A stretch of 64,000 nucleotides of DNA. Origin: Rudaea cellulosilytica DSM 22992. Lineage in GTDB: Bacteria > Pseudomonadota > Gammaproteobacteria > Xanthomonadales > Rhodanobacteraceae. Shown piece by piece: positions 19,269-27,901 of the stretch (its first letter is position 1; every line of letters starts with the position of its first letter). Both the position numbers and the translations under genes were made by a program. The stretch is from assembly GCF_000378125.1 (NCBI RefSeq), contig NZ_KB899245.1:1-64000 (forward strand). Reading direction: 5' to 3'. The notes below the pieces were generated by a model. The model did no database searches and was not told where the DNA came from. It saw only the letters and a program-made list of their open reading frames with translations.

Positions 19269-19410
19269 AACCCATCTCAAAACTGCTGCGCTTGATATTT
19301 CGCGCGCCGGCGGTGCTCGGAATCCTCATTTGCTATCAGTAAACTCCGGTTCCTGTGCTCCGGCGTCACGCGAACTGTCTTCGCTCGCCACGTTTTGAGA
19401 TAGGTTCTAG
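19266..19410. mobile_element. MITE-like element with TA target duplication
   Basis: Terminal inverted repeats of 16 bp (19268-19283 and 19393-19408) match at 15 of 16 positions, starting GAACC and ending GGTTC. A TA dinucleotide flanks each end, the target duplication typical of IS630/Tc1-mariner elements. The 109-bp interior has no ORF, so it would be non-autonomous. The left TA and first G form the upp stop codon TAG. The family is not identified. Confidence 0.6.
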
Positions 19411-19420
19411 GCAGCCGGCA

Positions 19421-19445
19421 TGACGCCGCCCGTCGCGGCGTCATC
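19421..19445 (+). terminator. Hairpin after upp and the MITE-like element
   Basis: A perfect 10-bp stem ATGACGCCGC/GCGGCGTCAT with a CCGTC loop but no T-run. It may be a Rho-independent-like stop of weak quality or an mRNA 3' stabiliser for the upstream operon. Confidence 0.35.
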
Positions 19446-19564
19446 TGCCTGACACAACGGCAACACACACTCGCGCCCCGACTTGGGGTGGTTGGGCGGT
19501 TCGTTCCGCGCAACCTGGGGGTCGATGGGAGTCTTTCCTTCAATCCACGCGAGGTATAACCGTC

Positions 19565-20923
19565 ATGAAAAGAATTGCTGCCGCTGTCGGAGCGTTGTCC
19601 TGTGCCATTTCCGGCGCTTTTGCCGCCGAAGGTCCCGTGCCGACCGGCATTCCGCATCTGGATCACGTGTTCGTGGTCATGATGGAGAACCACGGCTACA
19701 GCCAGATCATCGGCAATCCGAACGCGCCATTCACTAACTACTACGCGCGCACCACGAACCTGGCGACGAACTATTTCGCCGTCGCCCATCCGAGCCTGAG
19801 CAACTACCTCGAGATCGTCGGTGGGTCGAACTTCGGCGTGCAGAGCGACAACTATCCCGACTGGCACAATTTCTACTGCACCACGAATCTCGCCTCGGCG
19901 ACGGTCAACTCCGACACACCGGCGAGCCCGAATATCTGCCCGATCGCGGGCGTCGGCACCGACGCGGCGATTCCGGCGATCGATACGACGAACGAAACCC
20001 AGGGCGCGCCCGGAACGGTCAATATCGACGGTCAGAAATCCTACCCGGCCGCCAATCACACCTCCGGCAAGACCATCGCCGATCAACTCGTCGCCGCCGG
20101 CATGAGCTGGAAGAGCTACCAGGAAAACCTGCCGCAAGAAGGCGCCGACAACGTCAACTACAGCGACGGACTGTTCACCAACAACACGAATTTCGCCGCG
20201 ATTCTGCCGCCGATGAAACCGGCGCTGGCATCGAGCGGAATCGTCGCGCTGTACGCGGCCAAGCACAATCCATTCGTCTACTTCCAGAACGTGCAGGAAG
20301 GCTGGGATCCGAACAACAGCCTCGACAACGTCGTCGATTTCACCGGCGCCGATGGTCTTTACGCCGATCTGGCCGCGGGCAATGTGCCGACCTATTCGCT
20401 GATCGCGCCGAACCAGTGCAACGATCAGCACGGCCGTGGCAACTCCGACCAGAGCTGCGCCTACGACCCGAGCGATGACGGCTCGCAGTCGGGCTTGAAC
20501 CCGGCGTTGATCCTGCGCGGCGACATGACGCTGCGCAAGCTCGTCGGCGCGATCAAGAAATCGCCCGTTTGGCACAAGGGCAAGAACGCCATCGTCGTCG
20601 TCTGGGACGAGAACGACTACAGCCTTGCGCCGAACGTCAATCAGGTGCCGGTGATCGTCGATACCAACTACGCAGCGGGTGGCGTGCAGAGCATGGTGTA
20701 CTACAACCATTTCTCGCTGCTGAAATCGATCGAGGCCGGTTTCGGTTTGCCCTGCCTCAACCATGCTTGCGACACCGATCTGCCGACCATGAGCGATCTG
20801 TTCATGGGCAGCGGCCCGGCCGCCGCGCAGAACGGTCAGGGATCAGGCAAGTCGATCGGGGTGCCGCTTGTGCCGGGTGCGACGGCGGCGGTGTCGAGCA
20901 AGCTCGGCAACTCGATGCAGTAA
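19565..20923 (+). CDS. Secreted phosphoesterase (acid phosphatase / phospholipase C superfamily)
   Basis: A 452-residue exported enzyme. It has a signal peptide of about 22 residues ending SGAFAA. The mature protein opens with LDHVFVVMMENHGYSQII and continues with VAHPSLSNYLEIVGGS, the metal/nucleophile regions of the PF04185 alkaline-phosphatase-like fold. A further WDENDYS motif near residue 345 probably supplies metal ligands. The family includes AcpA acid phosphatases and PlcC-type phospholipases; which activity applies cannot be decided here. It stands alone between a hairpin-rich spacer and a strong terminator. Confidence 0.8.
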   Translation: MKRIAAAVGALSCAISGAFAAEGPVPTGIPHLDHVFVVMMENHGYSQIIGNPNAPFTNYYARTTNLATNYFAVAHPSLSNYLEIVGGSNFGVQSDNYPDWHNFYCTTNLASATVNSDTPASPNICPIAGVGTDAAIPAIDTTNETQGAPGTVNIDGQKSYPAANHTSGKTIADQLVAAGMSWKSYQENLPQEGADNVNYSDGLFTNNTNFAAILPPMKPALASSGIVALYAAKHNPFVYFQNVQEGWDPNNSLDNVVDFTGADGLYADLAAGNVPTYSLIAPNQCNDQHGRGNSDQSCAYDPSDDGSQSGLNPALILRGDMTLRKLVGAIKKSPVWHKGKNAIVVVWDENDYSLAPNVNQVPVIVDTNYAAGGVQSMVYYNHFSLLKSIEAGFGLPCLNHACDTDLPTMSDLFMGSGPAAAQNGQGSGKSIGVPLVPGATAAVSSKLGNSMQ

Positions 20924-20932
20924 GTGCAGATT

Positions 20933-20962
20933 GGAGCAGGCCCGCGTACGCAGGCCTGCTCC
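20933..20962 (+). terminator. Terminator between the phosphoesterase and the YeiH-type gene
   Basis: A perfect 10-bp inverted repeat GGAGCAGGCC/GGCCTGCTCC with a 10-nt loop, followed by GTTGTTT. It sits between convergent genes and could serve both. Confidence 0.75.
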
Positions 20963-20968
20963 GTTGTT

Positions 20969-22015
20969 TCAAGCCAGGGTGTGCACCATCGCGGCACCAC
21001 CGAGGATCAGCCACAGCCACAGCAGCGCGGCAAGCAGCAGCGGCTTCGGGCCGAGACTGCGCAGCTTGGCGACGCGGGTCTCGAGACCGAGGGCCGCCAT
21101 CGCGGTGGCGAGCAGAAGCGTATCAAAGGTCAGCAGCGGCGCCTTGATCGCCGGCGAGAAGGTAACTAGCGAATTGATCGCGCTGACCGCGACAAAGGCG
21201 AGCGCGAACCACGGCAGCGGCACTTTTGTCTTCTCGCCGCCGGTGGATTTTGCGAGCTTCGCCTGGCGCCAGCCGAAGAAGAACAGTACCGGCACCAGCA
21301 ACATGACACGCGTCAGCTTGACCACGACGGCGCTATCGGCGGTTGCCGGATCAATCGCGCTGCCCACGGCGATCACCTGGGCGACCTCGTGCACAGTCGC
21401 GCCGGTGTAGAGACCGAAGTGCGCCGCGTCCATGTGCAGGTACGGATACAGCGCGGGGTAGAGGAAGATGTCGAGCGTGCCGAACAGCACGACCGTGGCG
21501 ACCGCGATCGCGACCTTGGCCGGATCGGGCTTGAGCACGCGCTCGAGCGCGAGCACGGCCGCCGCACCGCAGATCGCGCTGCCGACGCCGGTCAGCAGCG
21601 CGCTGTCGCGGTCGAGGCCGAACAGGCGCCGGCCGAGGAACGAACCCAGTGCGAGCGTACCGACGACGATGATCGCGTCGATCGCAAGCCCGGCCGGGCC
21701 GATCGCGGCAATCTGGCCGAACGACAGGCGCAGGCCATAAAGGATCACACCGAGACGCAGCAACTTCTGCTGGGCGAACACGACGCCTGGCGACAACGTC
21801 GCCGGCAGTTGCGCGCCGAAGCTGTTGCCGATGGTCATGCCGAGAACGATCGCAATTGTCAGTGCGCTGATCTGTGCACGCTGCAAGGGCGCCCAACCGG
21901 CAAGCAGCAATCCGACCACGCCGAGCGTGAGCGCGAGCGCTAGCCCGGGCAGAAAGCGCCGCACCGGATTGCCGGCGGAGCTGGTGGTGGAGTTGGCGAG
22001 GGTGCTGGTATTCAC
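20969..22015 (-). CDS. YeiH/UPF0324 family putative sulfate exporter
   Basis: A 348-residue polytopic membrane protein with about ten hydrophobic segments. Its glycine-rich conserved loops include GVGSAICGAAAVLA (about residues 146-159) and TGATVHEVAQVIAVG, both hallmarks of the YeiH family (PF03601). Family members are annotated as sulfate/sulfite-related exporters, although direct transport data are limited. It is transcribed divergently from a LysR regulator 90 bp away, the same pairing as yeiH-yeiE in enterobacteria. Confidence 0.88.
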   Translation of the reverse strand: MNTSTLANSTTSSAGNPVRRFLPGLALALTLGVVGLLLAGWAPLQRAQISALTIAIVLGMTIGNSFGAQLPATLSPGVVFAQQKLLRLGVILYGLRLSFGQIAAIGPAGLAIDAIIVVGTLALGSFLGRRLFGLDRDSALLTGVGSAICGAAAVLALERVLKPDPAKVAIAVATVVLFGTLDIFLYPALYPYLHMDAAHFGLYTGATVHEVAQVIAVGSAIDPATADSAVVVKLTRVMLLVPVLFFFGWRQAKLAKSTGGEKTKVPLPWFALAFVAVSAINSLVTFSPAIKAPLLTFDTLLLATAMAALGLETRVAKLRSLGPKPLLLAALLWLWLILGGAAMVHTLA

Positions 22016-22105
22016 GATCGGGAATCCGCGGAATTTGGCCTATTCTCGACCCGCGTCATCTATAAGAAAATTGAAAACTATTTATCTAGGCGATAAGATT
22101 CGCTG

Positions 22106-23050
22106 ATGCTAGGCATTTCCTTGCGCCAGCTCGAGGTTTTCGTCGCGGTAGCGCGCGAAGGCAGCGTGCGCGCGGCGGCCGAGCAGCTGCATCTGTCCCA
22201 ACCCGCGCTGAGCATGGCCCTGGCCGAGCTGGAATCGCAGTTGGGCGCGGATTTGTTCGACCGCAAGCGCGGGCGGCTTTATCTCGGCGAACGCGGCCGC
22301 GATGCGCTGCCTCTCGCCCAGGAAATCCTCGAACGCACCGCCGAGCTGCGGCGCAGCGTGCACGGGCACGGCGCCGCGCTCGAAGGCGAACTGCGCCTCG
22401 GCGCGAGCAACACGATCGGCAACTATCTCGTCGGCGACCTGCTTGGCGCGTTCACCGCGGAGCACCCGAAGGTGGCGATCAGGCTCGCGGTCGAAAACAC
22501 CGACACGATCGTCGAGCGCGTGCTAGATCACACGCTTGATCTCGGTTGCGTCGAAGGTGCGGTCGCGCACATGGACATCGACGTGCGCCCTTGGCGCGAA
22601 GATGAACTGGTGATCTGCACGCGACCCGATCATGCGCTGGCGCAGCGCAAGCGCCTGCGCGCAGACGATTTCGCCAGCGCGCGCTGGATCCTGCGCGAAG
22701 ACGGGTCGGGCACGCGCGCGATGACCGAACGCATCCTCGCTTCGCTGCCGCCGGGCCAGACCGTGCTCGAGCTCGGCCAGAGCGAGGCGATCAAGCAGGC
22801 CGTCATCGCCGGTCTCGGCATTGCTTGCCTGCCCGCGGTCGCGGTCGTCGATGCGGTGAAGGCACGACGGCTGACGGCGCTGCACACGCCGTTCCTCGAT
22901 CTACACCGGCGTTTGTCGTGGGTGCTGCGCCGCTCGAAATACCATGGCGCGCTGGTTGGCGCGTTTCTGCAAAGCACCGCTCTCGGCGGTGATGCGGCAA
23001 TCAGGCCGCGCGTGCGAGCGAGGCGGACTCGCCGAAATACTCGCGCGTGA
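22106..23050 (+). CDS. LysR family transcriptional regulator (YeiE/CysB-like)
   Basis: A 314-residue DNA-binding regulator. The winged HTH occupies residues 1-65 (LRQLEVFVAVAREGSVRAAAEQLHLSQPALSMALAELE), followed by a periplasmic-binding-protein-like effector domain. Divergent placement from the YeiH-type exporter suggests it controls that gene and its own, as YeiE does in response to sulfite in enterobacteria; the ligand here is inferred. The last 50 bp overlap the dusB 3' end tail to tail. The final ~17 residues are arginine-rich and probably encoded only because of that overlap. Confidence 0.9.
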   Translation: MLGISLRQLEVFVAVAREGSVRAAAEQLHLSQPALSMALAELESQLGADLFDRKRGRLYLGERGRDALPLAQEILERTAELRRSVHGHGAALEGELRLGASNTIGNYLVGDLLGAFTAEHPKVAIRLAVENTDTIVERVLDHTLDLGCVEGAVAHMDIDVRPWREDELVICTRPDHALAQRKRLRADDFASARWILREDGSGTRAMTERILASLPPGQTVLELGQSEAIKQAVIAGLGIACLPAVAVVDAVKARRLTALHTPFLDLHRRLSWVLRRSKYHGALVGAFLQSTALGGDAAIRPRVRARRTRRNTRA

Positions 23051-23984
23051 GGCGCAGCTGTTCGGCCGCGGTTTCGGCTCGGTTGACGATGTTGCGAAAA
23101 GCGGCGTTTTCCTCGCGGTCTTTCGCGTACCAGCCCAGATGCTTGCGCGCGATGCGCACACCTTGTTGCTCACCGTAGAACGCGTAGAGGTTTTCCAGAT
23201 GCTCGACAAGGATCGCGCAGACTTCAGCGGGCGAGGGCGCTGCTAGCGTTTCGCCGGTGGCGAGGAAGTGCGCGATCTCGCGGAAGATCCACGGCCGGCC
23301 CTGCGCGGCGCGACCGATCAGCACGCCGTCGCAATTTGTATACTTCAGCACGTCGCGTGCCTTCTGCGGCGAATCGATGTCGCCGTTGGCGAACACCGGA
23401 ACCGACACGGCTGCCTTGATCGCCGCGATCGTGTCGTACTCGGCCTCGCCGTTGTACAGGTCGGCGCGTGTGCGCCCGTGCACGGCTAGCGCGGCGATGC
23501 CGCTGTCTTGCGCAATGCGCGCGATACGCACGCCGTTCTTGTTGTCGCGGTTCCAGCCGGTGCGGATCTTCAGCGTCACCGGCACGTTCACCGCGCGCGC
23601 GGCCGCCTCGCAGATGCGCGCAACCAGTGCCTCGTCCTGCAGCAGCGCCGAGCCCGCGTGGACGTTGCAGACCTTCTTCGCCGGGCAGCCCATGTTGATG
23701 TCGATGATCTGCGCGCCGTGGTCGACGTTGTAGCGTGCCGCTTCGGCGAGCATCGCCGGATCGTAGCCGGCGATTTGCACGCTGACCGGATCGGGCTCGC
23801 CGGCGTGATCCATGCGCTTGAGCGACTTGCGCGTGGTCCACAGGCGCGGATCGCTCGTCGTCATCTCGGACACGGCCAGACCCGCGCCGAGCTTCTTGCA
23901 AAGCTGGCGGAACGGTTTGTCGGTGACACCCGCCATCGGCGCGAGCGCGACGGGCGGGGCTATGCGGTACGGGCCGATGAACAT
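23001..23984 (-). CDS. dusB: tRNA-dihydrouridine synthase B
   Basis: A flavoenzyme that reduces uridine to dihydrouridine in tRNA D loops. The start at 23984 (MFIGPYRIAPPVALAPMAGVT) gives 327 residues, close to E. coli DusB; the open frame further upstream is not conserved-looking. The catalytic cysteine lies in NMGCPAKKV, preceded by SVQIAGYDP; KIRTGW and GRAAQGRPWIF bind FMN. fis, the usual gammaproteobacterial partner, is absent here; the neighbour is a nucleoside transporter 51 bp upstream. Confidence 0.96.
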   Translation of the reverse strand: MFIGPYRIAPPVALAPMAGVTDKPFRQLCKKLGAGLAVSEMTTSDPRLWTTRKSLKRMDHAGEPDPVSVQIAGYDPAMLAEAARYNVDHGAQIIDINMGCPAKKVCNVHAGSALLQDEALVARICEAAARAVNVPVTLKIRTGWNRDNKNGVRIARIAQDSGIAALAVHGRTRADLYNGEAEYDTIAAIKAAVSVPVFANGDIDSPQKARDVLKYTNCDGVLIGRAAQGRPWIFREIAHFLATGETLAAPSPAEVCAILVEHLENLYAFYGEQQGVRIARKHLGWYAKDREENAAFRNIVNRAETAAEQLRLTREYFGESASLARAA

Positions 23985-24035
23985 TGCGACATTGTATACG
24001 CTTCCCCTCTTCCGCCGGGAGAAGCGAAGCAAATG

Positions 24036-25385
24036 TCAGTGCGCGATCTGCGCCTTCGCCATCGCGTCCGGCTCGTGCTTGTGCTTGAACAGCAGGGCGA
24101 ACGCTACGCCGGTGACGAGCGCGTACAGCGCGAACGTCGTCCAGATGCCGGGCCAGTTCTTGCAGATCGCCACGGCCTCGCTGCAGGCGTGGTCGGTGAA
24201 GAAGCGATCGATGACATAGCCCGAGATCGTGCTGCCGAGCACGGCACCGATGCCGTTGGTCATCAGCATGAACAGGCCTTGCGCGCTGGCGCGGATCTTC
24301 TCGTCGCTCTGGCCTTCGACGAACAGGGAGCCCGAGATATTGAAGAAGTCGAAGGCGAGGCCGTAGACGATGCACGACAGTACGATCATCCACAGACCCG
24401 ATCCCGGATCGCCGTAGGCAAACAGGCCGAAGCGCAGCGTCCAGGCGATCATGGAGAGCAGCATGACGGTCTTGATGCCGAAGCGCTTGAGGAAGAACGG
24501 GATCAGCAGGATGCACAGCGTTTCCGAGATCTGCGAGATCGACATGATGAACTCGGGATAGCGCACGGCGAAGTTGCCGTTGTACGCATCGAGTTTGGCG
24601 AAGTCGTGCAGGAACGTGTCGCCGTAGGCGTTGGTAAGCTGCAGCGCGGCGCCAAGCAGCATGGCGAAGATGAAGAAGATCGCGAGCTTTGGGTTCTTGA
24701 ACAGGGTGAACGCACGCAGGCCGAAGGTGTCGACGAGCAGGGCGAACCGGTTCGAGCGGCCGAACGCGTCGAGCGCACCGACTTCGAGTTTCTGCGGATC
24801 GCCCAACGCCTGGTCGAACGGGCGGCCGAGCTTGGGCGGGCAGGGCGGCAGCGTGAATGCATACAGGCCGAGGGCAACCGCCGCGGCGGCGGCGACGTAG
24901 AACTGGCCCGGCGAAGTACCGAGGTGCAGCAGCGCGATCACCCACAGAGCGACGACGAAACCGATCGTGCCCCAGACGCGGATCGGCGGGTACACCTGCA
25001 CGATGTCTTCGCCGCCTTGCTTGAGCGCGTTGTACGACACCGCGATCGCGAGCGCGATCGTCGGCATGTAGCACATCATCGTCAGCAGGATCACCCAGAA
25101 GAACGTGCCCGGATCCTCGACCGTCGGCAACACCAGCAACAGCCCGGCGCCGAGCAGATGGAGAATGCCGTAGAGGCGCTCGGCGTTGATCCAGCGGTCG
25201 GCGAGGATGCCGGCGATCGTGGGCATGAACAGCGAGGCGATGCCCATCGTCGAGAAGATCGCGCCGAACTGCGTGCCCGACCAATGCTTGTTCTGGAACC
25301 AGTACGCACCGATCGAGATCAGCCAGGCCCCCCAGACGAAGAACTGGAGGAAATTCATCACGATCAAGCGCAGCTTCAGACTCAT
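24036..25385 (-). CDS. Nucleoside:H+ symporter, NupG/XapB-type MFS transporter
   Basis: A 449-residue inner-membrane protein with about 12 hydrophobic helices. The N-terminus (LIVMNFLQFFVWGAWLIS) and the following GAIFSTMGIASLFMPTIAGILADRW region match the NHS family of MFS nucleoside permeases. A hydrophilic insert of about 50 residues lies between helices 6 and 7. It may be co-transcribed with dusB, which starts 51 nt downstream. The substrate is predicted as nucleosides; the specificity is unknown. Confidence 0.85.
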   Translation of the reverse strand: MSLKLRLIVMNFLQFFVWGAWLISIGAYWFQNKHWSGTQFGAIFSTMGIASLFMPTIAGILADRWINAERLYGILHLLGAGLLLVLPTVEDPGTFFWVILLTMMCYMPTIALAIAVSYNALKQGGEDIVQVYPPIRVWGTIGFVVALWVIALLHLGTSPGQFYVAAAAAVALGLYAFTLPPCPPKLGRPFDQALGDPQKLEVGALDAFGRSNRFALLVDTFGLRAFTLFKNPKLAIFFIFAMLLGAALQLTNAYGDTFLHDFAKLDAYNGNFAVRYPEFIMSISQISETLCILLIPFFLKRFGIKTVMLLSMIAWTLRFGLFAYGDPGSGLWMIVLSCIVYGLAFDFFNISGSLFVEGQSDEKIRASAQGLFMLMTNGIGAVLGSTISGYVIDRFFTDHACSEAVAICKNWPGIWTTFALYALVTGVAFALLFKHKHEPDAMAKAQIAH

Positions 25386-25531
25386 TCTTCGCTCCCCTGT
25401 TGGTTACGCGCAGCGTATCAGCAATGGGATGGAGCGCAAGCCGCGGCGCCGTGGAACGCATGCTCCGCACGGCGGATCAATCGAACACGGGCAAGGGTCG
25501 CCAAGTGGGCCGGGGGCACCCGAGCGCGGGT

Positions 25532-25744
25532 TCAGCAGCAGCCGCGCGTGCCGCCGTTCTTGTAGCGTGCATCCTGGCGCTGGCGGAAGAATTCCTCGTA
25601 GCTCGGAATCACGCGTTCGGGATGATGACGGCGCAGGTGCAATACGTAAGTGTCGTAGTCGGGCACGCCGATCGCGAGCCGCGCCGTTTGCACGGCGCGG
25701 CGCCAGAACTGCTGGACTGCATTGGCTGCGATTACGATCGACAT
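25532..25744 (-). CDS. YbdD/YjiX family small protein, CstA partner
   Basis: A 70-residue protein starting MSIVIAANAVQQFW. The signature VPDYDTYVLHLRRHHPE...SYEEFFRQRQDARY and the terminal CC identify the YbdD/YjiX family (formerly DUF466), which is nearly always encoded after a CstA-type transporter. It begins 16 nt after the cstA stop. The family is reported to be required for pyruvate uptake by CstA/BtsT; that role here is inferred from context. Confidence 0.93.
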   Translation of the reverse strand: MSIVIAANAVQQFWRRAVQTARLAIGVPDYDTYVLHLRRHHPERVIPSYEEFFRQRQDARYKNGGTRGCC

Positions 25745-25760
25745 GTTGCGTATCCGGTGC

Positions 25761-27818
25761 TCAGCGCGACAGCGAGGCAAGCGCGACGTACGGCTCCTCG
25801 TTCACAGTCGGTTGCGCAGCCGCGTTCGCCTTGAGGATCGCGCGCACCCCGAATGCAACGGTGGCGACGACGAGAGTCATGAACAAGCCGGTGAGCACCG
25901 CGTCGATCGTGTTGTTGGTGACGATCTGCTGCATTTCGGCAGCGGTCTTCGCTGGCGCGATCAGCTTGCCGTCCGCGATGCCCTGCGAATACTTTGCCGC
26001 AGCGGCGGGGAAGCCGATCTTCGCATCGAACAGCTTCACCCAACCCGCGCTCAGCGTGCAGATGACGAGCCACGCGGCAGGAATGCCGGGCACCCAGGCG
26101 TAGCGCGCGAGCTTCTTCTTCACCACGACGACGAGGCACAGCGTCAGCGCAATCGCCGCGAGCATCTGGTTGGCGATACCGAACAGCGGCCACAGCGTGT
26201 TGATGCCGCCGAGCGGATCGGTCGCGCCGGCGTAAAGGAAATAGCCCCAGATCGCGACGCAGAAAATCGTGGTGACGATGTTCGCGCTCCACGACTCGGT
26301 TTTCTTCAATGCCGGCACGGCGAGGCCGACGAGTTCCTGGATCATGAAGCGGCCGACACGTGTGCCTGCGTCCACGGTCGTCAGGATGAACAGCGCCTCG
26401 AACAGAATCGCGTAGTGGTACCAGAACGCGGTCATGCCTTCGCTAGGCATGATCCCGTGCAGCAGCTGGGCCATGCCGACCGCGAGCGTGGGCGCGCCGC
26501 CGGCGCGCGAAAGGATGGTCGATTCGCCGATGTCCTTTGCGGTCTGCGTCAACTGGTCGGGCGTGACGACAAAGCCCCACTGGCTGATCGCGGTCGCCGC
26601 GCTCGTAACGTCGCTGCCGATCAGCGCGCTCGGCGAGTTCATCGCGAAGTAGACGCCCGGATGCAACGCGCTCGCGGCGATGATCGCCATGATCGCGACC
26701 GCGGCCTCGGTCAGCATGCCGCCGTAGCCGACCATGCGTGCCTCGGATTCGTTCGACAGCAGCTTCGGCGTGGTGCCCGAAGAAATGATCGAATGCCAGC
26801 CCGACACGGCGCCGCAGGCGATCGTAATGAACAGGAACGGGAACAGGTTGCCCTGGAACACCGGCCCGGTGCCGTCGATGAACTTGGTCACTGCGGGCAT
26901 CTGCAGGTAGGGCGCAGAGAAGAAGATCGCGATCGCCAGCAGCACGATCGTGCCGATCTTGAGGAAGGTCGAGAGATAGTCGCGCGGCGCGAGCAGCAGC
27001 CACACCGGCAGCACCGAGGCGAAGAAACCGTAGCCGATCACGAGCCACGCAAGTTGCGCCGCATTGAAGGTGAAGTACTTCGCCCAGGTCGGATCGGCCG
27101 CGACCACGCCGCCGAGCCAGATCGACACGAGCAACAGCACGAGGCCGATGATCGACACTTCGAGCACGCGGCCCGGGCGCAGGAAGCGCAGGTAGACGCC
27201 CATGAAGATCGCGATCGGGATCGTGCAGGCCACGGTGAACGTGCCCCACGGGCTGATCGCGAGCGCCTTGACCACGACGAGGGCGAGCACCGCGAGCACG
27301 ATCATCATCAGCACGAGCACGCCGATCATGCAGGTCACGCCGGCGGCGTTGCCGAGCTCGGCGCGCAGCATGTGGCCCAGCGAGCGCGCGTCGCGGCGCA
27401 CCGAGAGGCCGAGGATCATGAAGTCCTGTACCGCGCCGGCGATGACGACGCCGGCGAGGATCCACAGCGTGCCCGGCAGATAACCCATCTGCGCGGCGAG
27501 TACCGGGCCGACGAGCGGCCCGGCGCCGGCGATCGCAGCGAAGTGGTGGCCGTAGACGATCCACTTGTCGGTCGGCACGTAGTCGAGGCCGTCGTTGCGC
27601 AGGCGCGCTGGCGTTGCGCGCGTCGGATCGAGGCCGAGTACCTTGTCGGCGATGAACTTCGAGTAGAAGCGGTAAGCGATGGCGAATACCGCGAGTGCCG
27701 CGGCGACGAGCCAGATCGCGTTGACCGATTCGCCGCGGTTGAGCGCGACGACGCCGAGGCACAACGCGCCGGCGACTGCAACCGCCCCCCAAACCAGCTT
27801 GCTGACCATCCCGCTCAT
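25761..27818 (-). CDS. cstA: Carbon starvation protein A, pyruvate/peptide transporter
   Basis: A 685-residue membrane transporter with about 16-18 hydrophobic segments. The start MSGMVSKLVW at 27818 is preceded by GGGAGAGG at a good distance; longer in-frame starts lack an RBS. Recognisable blocks are PTDKWIVYGHHFAAIAGAGPLVGP near residue 85-108 and WHSIISSGTTPKLL in the middle, both typical of CstA. Family members import pyruvate or peptides during carbon limitation. ybdD follows immediately, forming the usual two-gene unit. Confidence 0.95.
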   Translation of the reverse strand: MSGMVSKLVWGAVAVAGALCLGVVALNRGESVNAIWLVAAALAVFAIAYRFYSKFIADKVLGLDPTRATPARLRNDGLDYVPTDKWIVYGHHFAAIAGAGPLVGPVLAAQMGYLPGTLWILAGVVIAGAVQDFMILGLSVRRDARSLGHMLRAELGNAAGVTCMIGVLVLMMIVLAVLALVVVKALAISPWGTFTVACTIPIAIFMGVYLRFLRPGRVLEVSIIGLVLLLVSIWLGGVVAADPTWAKYFTFNAAQLAWLVIGYGFFASVLPVWLLLAPRDYLSTFLKIGTIVLLAIAIFFSAPYLQMPAVTKFIDGTGPVFQGNLFPFLFITIACGAVSGWHSIISSGTTPKLLSNESEARMVGYGGMLTEAAVAIMAIIAASALHPGVYFAMNSPSALIGSDVTSAATAISQWGFVVTPDQLTQTAKDIGESTILSRAGGAPTLAVGMAQLLHGIMPSEGMTAFWYHYAILFEALFILTTVDAGTRVGRFMIQELVGLAVPALKKTESWSANIVTTIFCVAIWGYFLYAGATDPLGGINTLWPLFGIANQMLAAIALTLCLVVVVKKKLARYAWVPGIPAAWLVICTLSAGWVKLFDAKIGFPAAAAKYSQGIADGKLIAPAKTAAEMQQIVTNNTIDAVLTGLFMTLVVATVAFGVRAILKANAAAQPTVNEEPYVALASLSR

Positions 27819-27901
27819 AGCCCTCTCCCGCCGATTGTTTTCGTTTACGCGAGTGTCGTGCGAGGCCGCAACGTCGTCAAGCGAAAGCCCCATCTTTCAG
27901 A

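Noticed and set aside
23508-25565. A 685-codon plus-strand open frame opposite dusB and the nucleoside transporter
   Set aside because: Composition is Arg/Asp/Glu/His-rich shadow sequence, and both minus-strand genes have clear family motifs.
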